Below, piece by piece: positions 60,233-64,000 of a DNA stretch of 64,000 bases. The notes under the pieces were generated by a model. It had not been told where the DNA came from. It ran no database searches and saw nothing but the letters and a program-made list of their open reading frames with translations. Source of the DNA: Devosia sp. SL43 (GTDB taxonomy: Bacteria > Pseudomonadota > Alphaproteobacteria > Rhizobiales > Devosiaceae); the NCBI RefSeq assembly GCF_021729885.1, contig NZ_CP063401.1, forward strand, positions 2,720,501 to 2,784,500, read 5' to 3'. How positions within the stretch are numbered: the first letter of the stretch is position 1; every line of letters starts with the position of its first letter. The position numbers were made by a program, and so were the translations under genes.

Positions 60233-60541
60233 TCAGGCATCGTCGTCCGTGTCGTCTAGGTCCGGACTCGGTGTATTGACTGAGCTTCTGACGGCCAGGA
60301 TGACCACCGCATCGTCGGTGACGTCGTAGTCAAAGTGGTATCCACGCAGCACCAGACGTCGGGCGCCAACCAGCGTTATGGCAGATTGTGTCAGGCCGCT
60401 GTCGGGATGACGCGCGAGGATTGCCCGAGCATCGAGCACGATTTCACGAAAGGCCGCCGCGCCCGAAGCGCTGCGGTCGCGCAAATATTGGGTTTCCTGC
60501 TTGATATAGGCCCTGGCGTTGCCCGACAGGGTAACCTTCAT
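60233..60541 (-). CDS. ParE/RelE-family toxin
   Basis: A 102-residue type II toxin. The pattern VTLSGNARAYIKQETQYLRD, FREIVLDARAILARHPDSGL and RRLVLRGYHFDYDVTDDAVVILAVRS follows the ParE fold (LVxxGYHxxYxVxxDxVxIxxVRxxR). The C-terminal tail is acidic (PSPDLDDTDDDA). ParE toxins poison gyrase; gyrB itself lies ~70 bases upstream of this module, which is a coincidence worth noting but no proof of target. It overlaps the antitoxin gene by one base. Confidence 0.88.
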   Translation of the reverse strand: MKVTLSGNARAYIKQETQYLRDRSASGAAAFREIVLDARAILARHPDSGLTQSAITLVGARRLVLRGYHFDYDVTDDAVVILAVRSSVNTPSPDLDDTDDDA

Positions 60542-60801
60542 CAGGCCACCTTGCCGCGAATGATGGCATCGACTTCGTCAAGCACCGCATCAAAGTCATG
60601 CACCTCACCGGCAGCGACTTGCTCCCGGCCATGGAGCACGGCCAGAACCTCGGCGCCCTCGCCCGCCAAGTAGAGCTTGAGCGCGCGCACGATCACCCAG
60701 CTGCGGGTGCGATCGGACGCCACAGCAATCCGCTCAAGCTCGCCGAGCAACTCGACCGGCAGGCGCACAGGAACCGGATCCGACAAAACAGGCTTGCTCA
60801 T
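60541..60801 (-). CDS. CopG/ParD-like ribbon-helix-helix antitoxin
   Basis: An 86-residue antitoxin. The N-terminal ribbon-helix-helix is PVPVRLPVELLGELERIAVA followed by DRTRSWVIVRALKLYLAGE. The acidic C-terminal segment (VHDFDAVLDEVDAIIRGK) should wrap the toxin. It is the first gene of the pair, overlapping the toxin start by one base. A 27-bp palindrome 11 bases before the start codon is the likely autoregulatory site. Confidence 0.88.
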   Translation of the reverse strand: MSKPVLSDPVPVRLPVELLGELERIAVASDRTRSWVIVRALKLYLAGEGAEVLAVLHGREQVAAGEVHDFDAVLDEVDAIIRGKVA

Positions 60802-60812
60802 CTCGATCTCCA

Positions 60813-60839
60813 GATTTGTACTACAACGTAATACAAATC
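60813..60839. promoter_or_regulatory. Palindromic operator of the parDE-like module
   Basis: GATTTGTA and TACAAATC form outer arms; inner TAC/GTA around AAC extend the symmetry to 27 bases with one mismatch. It lies 12-38 bases before the antitoxin start, where a ribbon-helix-helix repressor would cover the promoter. The GTACAAAT-like half-sites resemble the brnTA operator (TTTGTATATACAAA). Confidence 0.65.
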
Positions 60840-60869
60840 GAGTTGGGGATCAAATCGGACTTTGTTGCC

Positions 60870-63359
<2,490 letters not shown>

Positions 63360-63426
63360 CTAGCGGAACGGGGGTGCAACCCCAAGCAAAATGGGCTTTT
63401 CTAGGCCTTTTGCCGGGGGTATCCGC

Positions 63427-64000
63427 CTAGTCCTTAGTGAGCCGTCCGTCACGGACGGTAATGGTCTGCGCCCGCTCGCCCAAAGCTTCGAACAGGACAC
63501 GGTCCGTGCCGGTTAGGAAGCACTGCGTGCCCAGCCCGTCGAGGGCCGAAAACAGCGCCCGGCGGCGGTCCGGATCGAGATGGGCAGCGATTTCGTCGAG
63601 CAGCAGGAACGGCGTGATCGCCGTGCGCAGTTTGACGAGGCGGGCATGGGCCAAAATGAGCCCGATCAGGAGGGCTTTCTGTTCCCCGGTCGAGCCCAGA
63701 GCGGCCGGCATGCCCTTTTGGGCATAGGTCACTTCGAGATCGACGCGGTGTGGGCCTGATATGGTGCGTCCAGCGGCCCGATCAACCCCGCGCGAGGCCC
63801 GCCAGGTCTCGATGAGCGCGGTTTCGAGAGCCGCCGAGGAGGCAGGCTCCGTGCCATGCTCGAACAGCGGCGTCAGCGCCAGATGGGCGGCGGGAAAGCT
63901 GTGGTCGTCGAGGCTCTGTTCGATCAACGCCTGGAGGTGGTGGAGGCTATCGGTTCGCGCCAGGTGGATCGAGGCGCCCAGTTCGGCCATCTGGTTTTCG
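63427..64000 (-). CDS. recF: DNA replication/repair protein RecF, C-terminal part (cut by window edge)
   Basis: The last ~190 residues of RecF, an SMC-like ATPase that helps load RecA at gaps; the N-terminal Walker A part lies beyond the right edge. The visible part contains GPHRVDLEV (family GPHRDDL), LGSTGEQKALLIGLILAHA (the ABC-type signature region, family STGQQRTLVLALKLA), and Walker B TPFLLLDEIAAHLDPDRR with a D-loop. gyrB lies ~100 bases downstream. Confidence 0.95.
   Translation of the reverse strand, partial: ENQMAELGASIHLARTDSLHHLQALIEQSLDDHSFPAAHLALTPLFEHGTEPASSAALETALIETWRASRGVDRAAGRTISGPHRVDLEVTYAQKGMPAALGSTGEQKALLIGLILAHARLVKLRTAITPFLLLDEIAAHLDPDRRRALFSALDGLGTQCFLTGTDRVLFEALGERAQTITVRDGRLTKD

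Overview
The window looks like a chromosomal segment of a high-GC alphaproteobacterium of the order Hyphomicrobiales (Rhizobiales), most likely Devosia or a close relative. This rests on the alphaproteobacterial infB/ylxR/nusA/rimP operon, the glnK-amtB-ftsK order, the uppP/GST(FzlA-like)/queG neighbourhood, the style of the proteins, and Rhizobiales-type palindromic intergenic repeats. The taxon is inferred from gene content only. There is no rRNA, phage, transposase or CRISPR array. Two tRNAs are present (Leu-CAG, Gly-GCC).

Layout. Bases 1-3.5 kb hold the minus-strand rimP-nusA-ylxR-infB operon (infB is cut by the edge), with a probable transcription attenuator in the rimP leader. Bases 3.8-8.2 kb hold a small secreted protein, an HxlR regulator, metK-trmB (metK starts with TTG and has an upstream palindrome), an HWE/HisKA_2 histidine kinase and tRNA-Leu. 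Bases 8.2-19.9 kb are mixed metabolic and housekeeping genes: a GFA protein, an NDUFA9-like protein, an amber-interrupted small membrane protein, an autoregulated PadR repressor, a Tat-exported flavin oxidoreductase, AraC, a large FAD/Fe-S dehydrogenase, an RNA m5U methyltransferase and secreted proteins.

Bases 19.9-31.8 kb form an accessory carbohydrate catabolic locus. The minus-strand arm is a Gfo/Idh/MocA dehydrogenase, a DUF993 aldolase-fold enzyme and a TIM-barrel isomerase. The plus-strand arm is a Tat-type solute-binding protein, two permeases, two more Gfo/Idh/MocA dehydrogenases and an ABC ATPase. TetR and LysR genes lie between the arms. Near-identical GTAACYGRTTAGT operators lie in front of both arms, so I infer one TetR-controlled regulon. 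Its chemistry (oxidise, eliminate/isomerise, retro-aldol) resembles oxidative glycoside or polyol degradation, but the substrate is unknown. This is the best candidate for an undescribed system.

Bases 32-40 kb: a class II-like UvrA, DUF2188, a flavin monooxygenase-like protein, tRNA-Gly, thioredoxin/TPR (CnoX-like), a Lon-substrate-domain protein, Trm112, KTSC and a UbiH-family hydroxylase. Bases 40-45 kb: glnK-amtB behind an NtrC box and a sigma-54-like promoter, a strongly structured RNA candidate in the amtB 3' region, and ftsK. Bases 45-52 kb: an AT-richer patch with an orphan membrane protein, lolA, uppP, a FzlA-like GST, a BrnT/BrnA toxin-antitoxin pair translationally joined to queG, then SDR and GNAT genes. 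Bases 52-64 kb: infC with an AUU start, a YgjP-type metalloprotein, a PBP1A with an unusual DPATG-repeat tail, secreted proteins, an LLM flavoprotein, a ParD/ParE pair with a palindromic operator, gyrB and the 3' part of recF.

Three families of palindromic intergenic repeats are scattered through the window, mostly between gene ends. Functions are assigned by reading motifs; no database search was run.
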